DNA of 64,000 bases, from positions 62,001 to 126,000 of the forward strand of contig NZ_ALAS01000205.1 in the NCBI RefSeq assembly GCF_000290615.1, written 5' to 3'. The notes beneath the pieces are model-generated. The model worked only from the letters and a program-made list of their open reading frames with translations, had not been told where the DNA came from and searched no databases. The stretch is from Heyndrickxia coagulans DSM 1 = ATCC 7050 (GTDB lineage: Bacteria > Bacillota > Bacilli > Bacillales > Bacillaceae_C). Positions 18,179 through 26,250 of this stretch are shown piece by piece. Within the stretch, counting starts at the first letter, position 1. Each line of letters begins with the position of its first letter. The translations under genes and the position numbers were made by a program.

Positions 18179-18420
18179 TAGCTGTACTGGTTTTCAGGCA
18201 CTTCCAAAATCATCATATCGGCACCAATCGTTCTGATCCGGTTCCACGGGACACGGATCTCGTTCGCCTGTTTTTTAAACCGCCTTCCGACCGGGATGAT
18301 CAGGGCCTCCACTTTTCCGCTCGCTTCATCAATTTCAAGGTCCGTGGAGCCCAATACCCCGAGCCGTTCCGCTTTTTTAAAATCAACCATTTCTTTTCCG
18401 CTGAGTTCGCTGAGCCGCAT
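18175..18420 (-). CDS. ymxH: YlmC/YmxH family protein (PRC-barrel)
   Basis: An 81-aa PRC-barrel-like protein (B. subtilis YmxH is 85 aa). It begins MRLSELSGKEMVDF and contains the family core AERLGVLGSTDLEID. The ATG at 18420 follows AAGGGGG; an upstream in-frame ATG at 18441 lacks a ribosome site. It is the last gene after mlpA. Function unknown; paralogues occur in sporulation settings. Confidence 0.82.
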   Translation of the reverse strand: MRLSELSGKEMVDFKKAERLGVLGSTDLEIDEASGKVEALIIPVGRRFKKQANEIRVPWNRIRTIGADMMILEVPENQYSY

Positions 18421-18486
18421 ATTCCCCCTTCTTTCTCTCATGGACTGATTCCATTTTATGCGGGGGATGGAAAAGATATGCCGTTT

Positions 18487-19725
18487 TTAAGACAACCGCT
18501 CCGGCAATTTTCCGTCCGGGCTGATTAAAGAGGCCGAATACGGTTTGGAGAAAATCTCCCGCGCACAGGCATTGACTTTTTCCACGGTGACGCGGTCGAT
18601 TTCCTCGAGCATTTCATCAAGCGAACGGTGCTTCTTTAACAGCAGTTCGTTCTTTCCGTTCCGGCTCATGCGGCTGTTTGTGCTCTCCAGGCTGAGCATG
18701 AGGCTCCCTTTTAACTGTTCTTTGCAGATTCGCACTTCTTTTTCTGTTACCCCTTTTGCTTTCAACGTCTGCAGCGTCTCCTGTACCGTCTCAAACAGCT
18801 CGTCCAATTGGGAGGCGCCCGTTCCGCCGTAAATCGTTAAAATGCCGCTGTCCTTATAGGCGGTATGGTAGGAATACACCGAATATGCAAGCCCCCGCTG
18901 TTCCCGCACATTTTGGAAAAGGCGGGAGGACATGCTGCCGCCTAATATATTATTCAGGACAATCAGCTCATAAATATCGTCACTGCCGATTTTCTTCCCC
19001 TCAAATCCGAGGCAGAGATGGGCCTGTTCTGTTTCTTTTTTGCGTGCAAGGTCATTCGTATGAAAAACGGCCGTTTCGCCGCCCGTCTCTGCCTTCCCGC
19101 CTTCATAGGAGCCGAACAAGGCTTCAATCTCCCTTACGAAAGACGGCGGCACATTGCCGGCAACGGAGACGACAACGCGGTCAGGGGTATACATATCATA
19201 TACATACTGATGGAGATCGTCGCTCGTAAACGATGCAAGCGTTTCTTCCGTCCCTAAAATCGGATAGCCGAGCGGATGGTTTTCATAAATGGCCTTGCCA
19301 AGCAAATCGTGGACAATATCGTCCGGCGTATCTTCATACATTTTGATTTCTTCATTGACAACGCTTTTTTCCCGTTCCATTTCTTCTTCTGAAAAAGTGG
19401 AGTGGAAAAACATGTCCGACAGAATGTCAAGCGCGAGCGGCGCGTGCGTGTCGAGCACTTTCGCATAAAAGCATGTATATTCTTTCGACGTAAAAGCATT
19501 CACCCGGCCGCCAATGGCATCAAAGGCCTCGGCAATGTCTTTTGCGCTCCTTTTTTCTGTCCCTTTGAAAAACATATGCTCAAGAAAATGGGAAATGCCG
19601 TTGTTTTTTTCATTTTCATTTCTCGAACCGGTGCCGATCCAAATGCCGATCGCAACCGAACGGACAGTTGGAATTTCTTCCAGTACAATCCTTAAGCCGT
19701 TATTGCAAGTATATTTTTGTATCAT
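18487..19725 (-). CDS. mlpA: Zinc processing protease MlpA (YmxG)
   Basis: A 412-aa M16 peptidase (B. subtilis MlpA is 409). The zinc motif HFLEH is at residues 46-50, with the distal Glu in VVNEEIKMYED. The ATG at 19725 follows GAGGAGG. It is related to mitochondrial processing peptidase, and in B. subtilis it influences the aprE protease level. It follows ylxY by 25 bp and precedes ymxH. Confidence 0.9.
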   Translation of the reverse strand: MIQKYTCNNGLRIVLEEIPTVRSVAIGIWIGTGSRNENEKNNGISHFLEHMFFKGTEKRSAKDIAEAFDAIGGRVNAFTSKEYTCFYAKVLDTHAPLALDILSDMFFHSTFSEEEMEREKSVVNEEIKMYEDTPDDIVHDLLGKAIYENHPLGYPILGTEETLASFTSDDLHQYVYDMYTPDRVVVSVAGNVPPSFVREIEALFGSYEGGKAETGGETAVFHTNDLARKKETEQAHLCLGFEGKKIGSDDIYELIVLNNILGGSMSSRLFQNVREQRGLAYSVYSYHTAYKDSGILTIYGGTGASQLDELFETVQETLQTLKAKGVTEKEVRICKEQLKGSLMLSLESTNSRMSRNGKNELLLKKHRSLDEMLEEIDRVTVEKVNACAREIFSKPYSASLISPDGKLPERLS

Positions 19726-19750
19726 GTTGTGCCTCCTCGAAAGTCTCATT

Positions 19751-20758
19751 TCACTCTGTGCCGTCTTTTGTATCAGCGGGATCCTTTTCGCTGTCTAAAA
19801 ACGTTCCGTCCTCATTTTTAATGATTCTTTCCTCATCGAGCAATTTTGTAACGGTCCCGATTTGTAAATTTTTCTTTTCCAGCTTGACAATCAACGGTTC
19901 CAATGCTTTTGCTGTGGAAGCGGTCGGATGCATTAAAATAAGCGAACCGCCCTGTGCTTTTGCGATTACGCGCTCTACAATCGCCCCTGGGGAGGGGTTT
20001 TGCCAGTCGACCGTATCGACCGTCCACATGATCGTTTCCATTCCCATTGATTTTGCGATGCTTACCGCTTCATCCCGGTAACTGCCGCTCGGCGGGGCAA
20101 ACCACTTCACTTTTTCTTCCGTAATCGCTTCAAGCACCCGGTTTGTCTTCACCAGCTGGCTTTTGATCTTTGATTCCGGCAAAGTGCTAAAATCGGGGTG
20201 GGTATAGGAATGGTTCCCGGTTTCATGCCCGCCGCTTATAATCATGCGGGCAAGCTCAGGGTTTTCTTTTGCCCATCGCCCCTCTAAGAAAAAGGTAGCA
20301 TGAAGATGATGTTTTTTTAAAGTTTTTAGCATATCCGGCAAATATTCATTTCCCCATGCGACATTGATTAAAAAAGCAACCATTGGTTTATCGGGATTTC
20401 CCGTATAGACAGGGGCCGGATCCAGATCTCCAAGGTGGACGGCAGGGGGAATTTGTTTAAACACCAGTTTGCGTTCGTCGTAACGGCCGTCCTGTTTCAT
20501 TTTCAAGTAAGAAGCTTTTTGATCCACTTCCACCCCATTGTAGCCGGGGACCGCCTTCCAAACCCTGTCAATCCGGGCATTTTCCGGCGGGCGGTAAAAT
20601 CGTTTTGCAGCCTGTTCAATTTTTTCCTGAAGCTCGTTCTCTTGTGTGCTAAAAGCGGCCCGCTCCCTTAAATACCGGGCGGAAAGCGGATTTCCCGCAA
20701 GCAACAATGCTAGAATAGCAATCAAGCCAAGCGCAATCAAGCGTTTTGCTTTATTCAC
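19751..20758 (-). CDS. ylxY: Polysaccharide deacetylase-like protein YlxY
   Basis: A 335-aa protein starting at GTG 20758 after AAGGGGG. A single N-terminal hydrophobic segment (about residues 5-22) works as a signal or anchor. The NodB domain follows, with the HxxxH pair in GNHSYTH. The first NodB motif, normally TFDDG, reads INVAWGNE, so the catalytic/metal Asp is absent. This may be a family trait of YlxY. It lies between pnp and mlpA. Deacetylase activity is therefore uncertain. Confidence 0.85.
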   Translation of the reverse strand: MNKAKRLIALGLIAILALLLAGNPLSARYLRERAAFSTQENELQEKIEQAAKRFYRPPENARIDRVWKAVPGYNGVEVDQKASYLKMKQDGRYDERKLVFKQIPPAVHLGDLDPAPVYTGNPDKPMVAFLINVAWGNEYLPDMLKTLKKHHLHATFFLEGRWAKENPELARMIISGGHETGNHSYTHPDFSTLPESKIKSQLVKTNRVLEAITEEKVKWFAPPSGSYRDEAVSIAKSMGMETIMWTVDTVDWQNPSPGAIVERVIAKAQGGSLILMHPTASTAKALEPLIVKLEKKNLQIGTVTKLLDEERIIKNEDGTFLDSEKDPADTKDGTE

Positions 20759-20825
20759 GTTATTTTCCCCCTTCTTTAAAAAAAGTATGAAATGGGGAAG
20801 GGGCATAGAACGGGCACGCGGGACA

Positions 20826-20854
20826 AATAAAAAAAGCCAGGGCTCCCTGACTTT
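20826..20854 (-). terminator. Terminator after pnp
   Basis: On the minus strand AGTCAGGG pairs with CCCTGGCT over a 2-nt loop core and is followed by seven T. It begins just after the pnp stop. Confidence 0.8.
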
Positions 20855-20856
20855 CA

Positions 20857-22971
20857 TCACGATTTATTTTCTTTTTTTTGCTGCTCCTTTAAAACGGCTT
20901 TGCGGGAAAGGTTGATGCGCCCGTGGCTGTCAATATCCGTCACCTTGACCAGAATTTCATCGCCGATCTTGACAACATCTTCGACTTTCCGGACGCGTTC
21001 TTCGGCGAGCTCGGAAATGTGGACGAGGCCGTCTTTGCCGTTAAAGATTTCCACAAAAGCGCCGAATTTTTCGATCCGTTTGACTTTGCCGAGGTAAACC
21101 TTGCCGACTTCGACTTCCCGGACGATATCTTCAATCAATTGCTTCGCTTTGTTGTTTGCGTCTTCGTCCGTCGAAGAAATAAAGATGGTGCCGTCCTGTT
21201 CAATGTCAATTTTCACGCCGGTTTCGTCAATGATTTTATTGATTTGTTTGCCGCTTGGCCCGATGACGTCGCGGATTTTATCCGGATGGATTGTCATGGT
21301 TAAAATCTTCGGCGCATAAACGGACAAATGGTCGCGTGTTTTCGAAATCGTCGACATCATATGGTCGAGAATCTGCATTCTGCCCTTTCTCGCCTGCTGC
21401 AGCGCCTCTTCCAGTATCTCCCTCGACAGCCCTGCAATTTTAATATCCATTTGCAGCGCGGTGACGCCTTTGGATGTGCCGGCCACTTTAAAGTCCATAT
21501 CGCCGAGATGGTCTTCCATGCCCTGGATATCGGTTAAAATCGTATAATGTTCACCGGATTTCACAAGTCCCATCGCAATCCCGGCAACCGGCGCTTTAAT
21601 CGGAATGCCGGCATCCATCATCGCAAGGGTGGAAGCGCAAATGCTTGCCTGTGAAGTGGATCCGTTCGATTCCAGCACCTCGGATACAAGTCGGATCGTG
21701 TACGGAAATTCTTTTTCATCCGGAATGACCGGTTCCAGCGCACGCTCGCCCAGTGCCCCGTGCCCGATTTCGCGGCGGCCCGGCCCTCTCATCGGCCCGG
21801 TTTCCCCGACGCTGAACGAAGGGAAATTGTAATGGTGCATAAACCGTTTCGACTCTTCAATGCCGAGCCCGTCCAAAATTTGCACATCGCCTAAAGCGCC
21901 TAACGTACAAATGCTTAAAGCCTGTGTTTGCCCGCGAGTAAACAACCCGGAACCGTGCGTGCGTGGCAAAACCCCGACTTCGGAGGAGAGCGGCCGGATT
22001 TCATCGATTTTGCGGCCGTCCGGGCGGATTTTATCGACTGTAATCAGCTTGCGGACTTCTTCTTTTTCAATATCGTGCAAAATTTGTTTAACCTGCTTGA
22101 CCGTTTCTTCATCGGCTTCTTCCGCTTCAAACCGGGTGAGCACTTCATCGCCCACTTCTCTGATCGCTTCTTCGCGCGCTTTCTTTTCATGGACCTGGAT
22201 GGCTTCGATCATCTCATCCCGGCACATGCCGCTGACTTTTTCCACCAGTTCTTCGTCGAGTTCAAACAATTCGACAGCCATTTTCTCTTTCCCGATTTCA
22301 GCCACAATTTTTTCCTGGAAAGCAATCAGGCGCTTGATTTCCTCATGCCCGAACATAATCGCTTCAAGCATCACTTCTTCCGGCACTTCTTTCGCGCCCG
22401 CTTCGACCATATTAATGGCGTCTTTTGTGCCTGCGACGGTTAAATGGATATCGCTTTTTTCCATCTGTTCCACAGTCGGGTTAATGAGGAACTTGCCGTC
22501 CACCCTTCCGACGATGACGCCGGCAATCGGGCCTTCAAACGGAATATCGGAGACGGAAAGCGCAAGCGAAGACCCGAGCATTGCTGCCATTTCCGGCGTG
22601 CAGTCCTGGTCGACGCTCATGACCATGCTGACGACCTGCACTTCATTGCGGAAGCCGTCGGCAAAGAGCGGGCGGATCGGCCTGTCAATCAGCCGGCTTG
22701 ACAAAATGGCTTTTTCGCTCGGGCGCCCTTCTCTTTTGATAAAACCGCCCGGAATTTTCCCGACAGCGTAAAGCCGTTCCTCATAATTTACGGTCAGTGG
22801 AAAAAAGTCCACATTTTTCGGTTCTTTAGAAGCGGTTGCTGTACTGAGGACAGCCGTTTCGCCGTAACGGACGAGCGCAGCACCGTTTGCCTGTTTTGCG
22901 AGCTGACCGATTTCCACGGTGAGCGGGCGGCCGGCCCAATCTATCGTATAGGTATGTTTATCCTGTACCAT
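20857..22971 (-). CDS. pnp: Polynucleotide phosphorylase
   Basis: A 704-aa 3'-5' exoribonuclease. Two RNase PH cores are present ([16 protein letters not shown] in the first; [21 protein letters not shown] in the second), then a KH domain ([14 protein letters not shown]) and an S1 domain ([21 protein letters not shown]) at the C-terminus. It phosphorolyses RNA to nucleoside diphosphates. The ATG at 22971 follows AAGGAG and gives a protein that begins like B. subtilis PnpA. A terminator separates it from rpsO. Confidence 0.97.
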   Translation of the reverse strand: MVQDKHTYTIDWAGRPLTVEIGQLAKQANGAALVRYGETAVLSTATASKEPKNVDFFPLTVNYEERLYAVGKIPGGFIKREGRPSEKAILSSRLIDRPIRPLFADGFRNEVQVVSMVMSVDQDCTPEMAAMLGSSLALSVSDIPFEGPIAGVIVGRVDGKFLINPTVEQMEKSDIHLTVAGTKDAINMVEAGAKEVPEEVMLEAIMFGHEEIKRLIAFQEKIVAEIGKEKMAVELFELDEELVEKVSGMCRDEMIEAIQVHEKKAREEAIREVGDEVLTRFEAEEADEETVKQVKQILHDIEKEEVRKLITVDKIRPDGRKIDEIRPLSSEVGVLPRTHGSGLFTRGQTQALSICTLGALGDVQILDGLGIEESKRFMHHYNFPSFSVGETGPMRGPGRREIGHGALGERALEPVIPDEKEFPYTIRLVSEVLESNGSTSQASICASTLAMMDAGIPIKAPVAGIAMGLVKSGEHYTILTDIQGMEDHLGDMDFKVAGTSKGVTALQMDIKIAGLSREILEEALQQARKGRMQILDHMMSTISKTRDHLSVYAPKILTMTIHPDKIRDVIGPSGKQINKIIDETGVKIDIEQDGTIFISSTDEDANNKAKQLIEDIVREVEVGKVYLGKVKRIEKFGAFVEIFNGKDGLVHISELAEERVRKVEDVVKIGDEILVKVTDIDSHGRINLSRKAVLKEQQKKENKS

Positions 22972-23160
22972 ACAGATCAAAATCTCCTTTCTTTTTGCAT
23001 ATATTGTTTCACATTCATGAAAAGATAAGCGCGGGTAATGATTCAAAAACGAACCAACCGTTTGCTATGTATGTACAAGCCGCGCCGGGGCAGTACGGGA
23101 AACCCGGCGGCAATTTGAAATACATCTGTCCCAAAATTTGAGGGAGGAAAAACACATTGC

Positions 23161-23187
23161 AAAAAAGCGGGAATACTCCCGCTTTTT
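23161..23187 (-). terminator. Terminator between rpsO and pnp
   Basis: On the minus strand AAAAAGCGGGA pairs with TCCCGCTTTTTT around a 4-nt loop, just downstream of the rpsO stop. Confidence 0.9.
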
Positions 23188-23202
23188 GCATTCTGCATTT
23201 TT

Positions 23203-23472
23203 TTATCGGCGCAAGCCCAGCCGGTTAATCAATTCACGGTAACGATGCACATCTTTATTGCGCAGATAGGTCAACAAATTACGCCGTTTCCCTACCATTT
23301 TCATCAAGCCGCGGCGTGAATGGTGGTCTTTTTTATGGACACGCAAATGATCGTTCAATTTGTTGATTTCTTCTGTCAATACAGCAATTTGCACTTCCGG
23401 AGAACCGGTATCGTTCTCGTGGATTTTAAATTGGTTGATGATTTCATTTTTACGTTCTTTTGAAATCGCCAT
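23203..23472 (-). CDS. rpsO: 30S ribosomal protein S15
   Basis: An 89-aa S15 with the conserved [17 protein letters not shown] and [15 protein letters not shown] segments that bind the central domain of 16S rRNA. The ATG at 23472 follows AGAGGAGGTG. It is monocistronic by appearance: its promoter overlaps the ribF stop and a strong terminator follows. S15 of related bacilli represses its own mRNA. Confidence 0.97.
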   Translation of the reverse strand: MAISKERKNEIINQFKIHENDTGSPEVQIAVLTEEINKLNDHLRVHKKDHHSRRGLMKMVGKRRNLLTYLRNKDVHRYRELINRLGLRR

Positions 23473-23559
23473 CCTGTTCACCTCCTCTGTTTCCTATCCC
23501 CTGTTGCCGAGCAGGCGTCGGTGAGTCGCGCTGCCAAGCACAGGTTCCGGTACTGTAAT
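23473..23559 (-). promoter_or_regulatory. rpsO leader, possible S15 autoregulatory element
   Basis: The roughly 80-nt leader can form nested stems (for example CCTGT near its 5' part with ACAGG before the ribosome site). In Geobacillus S15 binds its own leader at a three-way junction. I cannot show that fold here by eye; the assignment rests on gene identity and position. Confidence 0.35.
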
Positions 23560-23588
23560 AGAATACTACTTTTTCGCATAAAACTCAA
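23560..23588 (-). promoter_or_regulatory. Sigma-A promoter of rpsO
   Basis: On the minus strand TTGAGT (23583-23588) and TATTCT (23560-23565) are 17 bp apart. The -35 box overlaps the ribF stop codon. Confidence 0.55.
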
Positions 23589-24547
23589 GTGGCAGTTCCC
23601 TGTTTTTCAAAGTAACGCCTTGCCGCCGTTTCATCCCGTTTCATTTCTTCAATCAAGTCCTCAACGCGGGCGAACTTTTTCTCTTCGCGGATGCGCGCAA
23701 GCCATTTGACAACTACTTCTTCCCCGTAAATGGTGTCGGAAAAATCAAGCAGATACACTTCTGTCGTTTTTTCATATTCTTCCGGATTTTTAAACGTAGG
23801 ATTGTAGCCGACGCTGCATAAGCCGTTATGCCATGTATCTGCGACTTTCATTTGCACAATGTATACCCCGTTCGGCGGCAGCATATACGGCGCGGTGAGC
23901 TGTAGATTTGCCGTCGGGAATCCGAGCTGCCGGCCCCGTTTTTCGCCATGGACGACGATGCCTTTGATCTCGTAATCGCGCCCGAGCAGCGGCTTCACTT
24001 CCCCGACTTTTCCTTCCCTGATTTTTGACCGGATCAGGGTGGAGCTGACTTTTTCCCCGGTATTTTCAAGGGCCAGTTTTTCGATCACCGTAATCCCGAA
24101 CCTGCCGTTTGCATATTCAGGGAGATTCTCCATATTGCCTTTCCCAAATTTGCCGTATGTATAATCGAAACCGGCAACAACATGTTTCACGCCGAGTGCG
24201 GCCAGATACTGGTCGACAAATTGCTGCGGCAAAAGAGATGCAAAACGGGAGGTAAAACGGACGACAAACAGGTAATCGACGCCCAGTTTTTCGATTAGCT
24301 TGATCTTGTCTTCAAGCGGTGTAATCAGTTCAATGCCATCCTTTTTCTTTCCCAGTACAACGGAAGGATGGGGTTCAAATGTCATGACGGCACTCTTCCA
24401 TCCGTTTTTTTCAGCGATCCCGCGGGCTGTTTTGATCACTTTCTGATGCCCGAGATGGATGCCGTCAAAATAACCCAATGCGATGGCAAGCGGCGGAAAA
24501 TCGCCGGGCTTAAAGGAATGGGGATGATGGACCGTTATAGTTTTCAA
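23585..24547 (-). CDS. ribF: Bifunctional riboflavin kinase/FAD synthetase
   Basis: A 320-aa protein (RibC in B. subtilis). The N-terminal nucleotidyltransferase domain has ALGYFDGIHLGHQ near residue 23; the C-terminal kinase has GRQLGFPTANLQL near 205. It converts riboflavin to FMN and then FAD. The start is TTG at 24547 after AAAGGTGAG. It follows truB, as in B. subtilis. Confidence 0.95.
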   Translation of the reverse strand: MKTITVHHPHSFKPGDFPPLAIALGYFDGIHLGHQKVIKTARGIAEKNGWKSAVMTFEPHPSVVLGKKKDGIELITPLEDKIKLIEKLGVDYLFVVRFTSRFASLLPQQFVDQYLAALGVKHVVAGFDYTYGKFGKGNMENLPEYANGRFGITVIEKLALENTGEKVSSTLIRSKIREGKVGEVKPLLGRDYEIKGIVVHGEKRGRQLGFPTANLQLTAPYMLPPNGVYIVQMKVADTWHNGLCSVGYNPTFKNPEEYEKTTEVYLLDFSDTIYGEEVVVKWLARIREEKKFARVEDLIEEMKRDETAARRYFEKQGTAT

Positions 24548-24585
24548 AATTTCTCACCTTTTCCCTTTTACAAATTGAAGCAGCC

Positions 24586-24611
24586 GCCTTCCCGTTTTAT
24601 ACCCGGAAGGC
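24586..24611 (+). terminator. Hairpin with a T run on the plus strand in the truB-ribF gap
   Basis: Arms GCCTTCCCG (24586-24594) and CGGAAGGC (24604-24611) are followed on the plus strand by TTTTT. All genes here run on the minus strand, where no T run follows. It could block antisense transcription. Confidence 0.4.
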
Positions 24612-24614
24612 TTT

Positions 24615-25517
24615 TTACAACACTTTCGCCGGTTTGATAAAGCCGGGCCGGCCGGGATACGCCACGTATACCGCGAGCATTTTTCCGCGGAAAAAGACAG
24701 CAAGCCTGTCTCCCGTTTCCGGCCAAGTCTCCGGTTTTTTCAACACGGCACCGTTCTTTACTTTCTCTGCTAATGTATCACTAATTTCCCATTTCGGCAA
24801 ATGGCGGATCCCGGCCTCCAGCGGGAAGAGCAGGCTTTCCTTGATGCCTGTTTCCACGGCTTTTTCGATCTCCTGAAATGTGGCGCATTGTTCCTTTGAA
24901 AAACCGCCGGCTTCCGTTCTTGTAAGATTGGACATATGTGCGGGATAGCCGAGCTTTTCCCCGATCATAACAGCAAGCGTGCGGATATACGTCCCTTTGC
25001 TGCATGAAGCGCGGAAACGGAACGATACAACCGGCCCTTCAAAACACTCCCGCCCGTCCAATAGTTCAAGGCTGTAGATTTCCACATCCCTTTTAGGGCG
25101 TTCCACTTCGATGCCCGCCCGCGCATATTCATACAGCCTTCTCCCGTTCACTTTGACGGCGGAAAACATCGGCGGGATTTGGGTAATATGCCCGGTAAGC
25201 GAAGCGAGTGCGGCTAAAATTTCTTCCCGGCTGATCGGACGGCCAATTTCTTTTTTTTCAATGATGTCGCCGGAAGCATCCTCTGTCGTCGTTGAAACCC
25301 CGATCGTTGCTTCGCCTTCGTAAGTTTTGCCGGCATCCTGAAGATATTCGGCAATCTTTGTCGCACGCCCGATGCAAACCGGGAGCACCCCTTCCACATC
25401 CGGATCAAGCGTGCCGGTATGGCCTGCTTTTTTTGTGCCGAAAAGCTTCCGGATTTTAAAAACACAGTCATGGGAGGTCATCCCCGCCGGTTTCCAGAGC
25501 GGTAAAATACCATCCAT
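24615..25517 (-). CDS. truB: tRNA pseudouridine(55) synthase
   Basis: A 300-aa enzyme with the catalytic Asp38 in GHTGTLDPD and the usual N-terminal PLWKPAGMTSHD. It makes pseudouridine 55 in the T-loop of tRNAs. The ATG follows AGGAAGTGG. It lies downstream of the rbfA terminator. Confidence 0.95.
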   Translation of the reverse strand: MDGILPLWKPAGMTSHDCVFKIRKLFGTKKAGHTGTLDPDVEGVLPVCIGRATKIAEYLQDAGKTYEGEATIGVSTTTEDASGDIIEKKEIGRPISREEILAALASLTGHITQIPPMFSAVKVNGRRLYEYARAGIEVERPKRDVEIYSLELLDGRECFEGPVVSFRFRASCSKGTYIRTLAVMIGEKLGYPAHMSNLTRTEAGGFSKEQCATFQEIEKAVETGIKESLLFPLEAGIRHLPKWEISDTLAEKVKNGAVLKKPETWPETGDRLAVFFRGKMLAVYVAYPGRPGFIKPAKVL

Positions 25518-25554
25518 GGCGCCACTTCCTTTCGCAAATCCAATAAAATCACCC

Positions 25555-25602
25555 TAAAAAAGGAAACTGACCGGACCGTGTCCCGGCCCCGATCAGTTTC
25601 CT
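25555..25602 (-). terminator. Strong terminator after rbfA
   Basis: On the minus strand AGGAAACTGATCGG pairs with CCGGTCAGTTTCCT and is followed by TTTTTT. It ends the rimP-nusA-infB-rbfA operon. Confidence 0.92.
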
Positions 25603-25609
25603 GAAACAT

Positions 25610-25957
25610 TCATTCATCCGTGTCATGGATTTTTTTTATCAGCGTCTCAATGCGGTTGCCGTATTCGATGGATTCATCGATTTCAAAAATCAGTTCAGGT
25701 GTTTTGCGGAGCCGGATTCTTTTGCCAACTTCCGAGCGGATAAAGCCTTTCGCTTTTTCCAGGCCGTCAAGAGTGTCTTTCTTTTGTTCCTCATCGCCAA
25801 GGACGGTCAGATACACTTTTGCCTGCTGAAGATCGCCTGTTACTTCCACATCGGTTACAGTGACAAAGCCGACACGCGGATCTTTCAGTTTTCGTCCGAT
25901 AATGTCGCTCAGCTCTTTTTTCATTTGCTCGCCAACCCTGTTTGCACGAAGATTCAT
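25610..25957 (-). CDS. rbfA: Ribosome-binding factor A
   Basis: A 115-aa KH-type protein (B. subtilis RbfA 117) with [19 protein letters not shown] at its start and [14 protein letters not shown] inside. It assists 30S maturation at the 5' end of 16S rRNA. The ATG at 25957 sits six bases after GAGGTG; a GTG one codon upstream is less likely. Confidence 0.95.
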   Translation of the reverse strand: MNLRANRVGEQMKKELSDIIGRKLKDPRVGFVTVTDVEVTGDLQQAKVYLTVLGDEEQKKDTLDGLEKAKGFIRSEVGKRIRLRKTPELIFEIDESIEYGNRIETLIKKIHDTDE

Positions 25958-25971
25958 CACTCACACCTCAT

Positions 25972-26250
25972 TTATAGCCATTCAATATTTGTTTCAAGCC
26001 GTTCCCATTCAGGAAAGGAATCCAGAAACTGAATTGCCCGCTGCAATTCTCTTTCAGCCGCCGCCCGGCTCGAAGCAACGGTCACGACTTCAACGAGGGT
26101 CCGCTGCCAGATATCCTGGAAATCCATTTCACCGGCTGCAACGTTATATTTTTGCTTCAGCCGCGTCAATATTCTTTGCAGCACTGCCCTTTTTTCTTTC
26201 AATGAACGGGCATCGTAAATGCGGAATTCGCAACGGGCGCTCCCAATCAT
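25972..26250 (-). CDS. ylxP: YlxP family protein (DUF503)
   Basis: A 92-aa protein with the DUF503 core ([20 protein letters not shown]). It overlaps the infB stop by 4 nt and precedes rbfA, as in most bacilli. Function is not established; the position suggests a ribosome- or translation-linked role. Confidence 0.88.
   Translation of the reverse strand: MIGSARCEFRIYDARSLKEKRAVLQRILTRLKQKYNVAAGEMDFQDIWQRTLVEVVTVASSRAAAERELQRAIQFLDSFPEWERLETNIEWL

Noticed and set aside
21860-22771. Plus-strand open frame of about 303 codons opposite pnp
   Set aside because: Antisense of a fully conserved PNPase; Ser/Thr-rich composition typical of a shadow frame.
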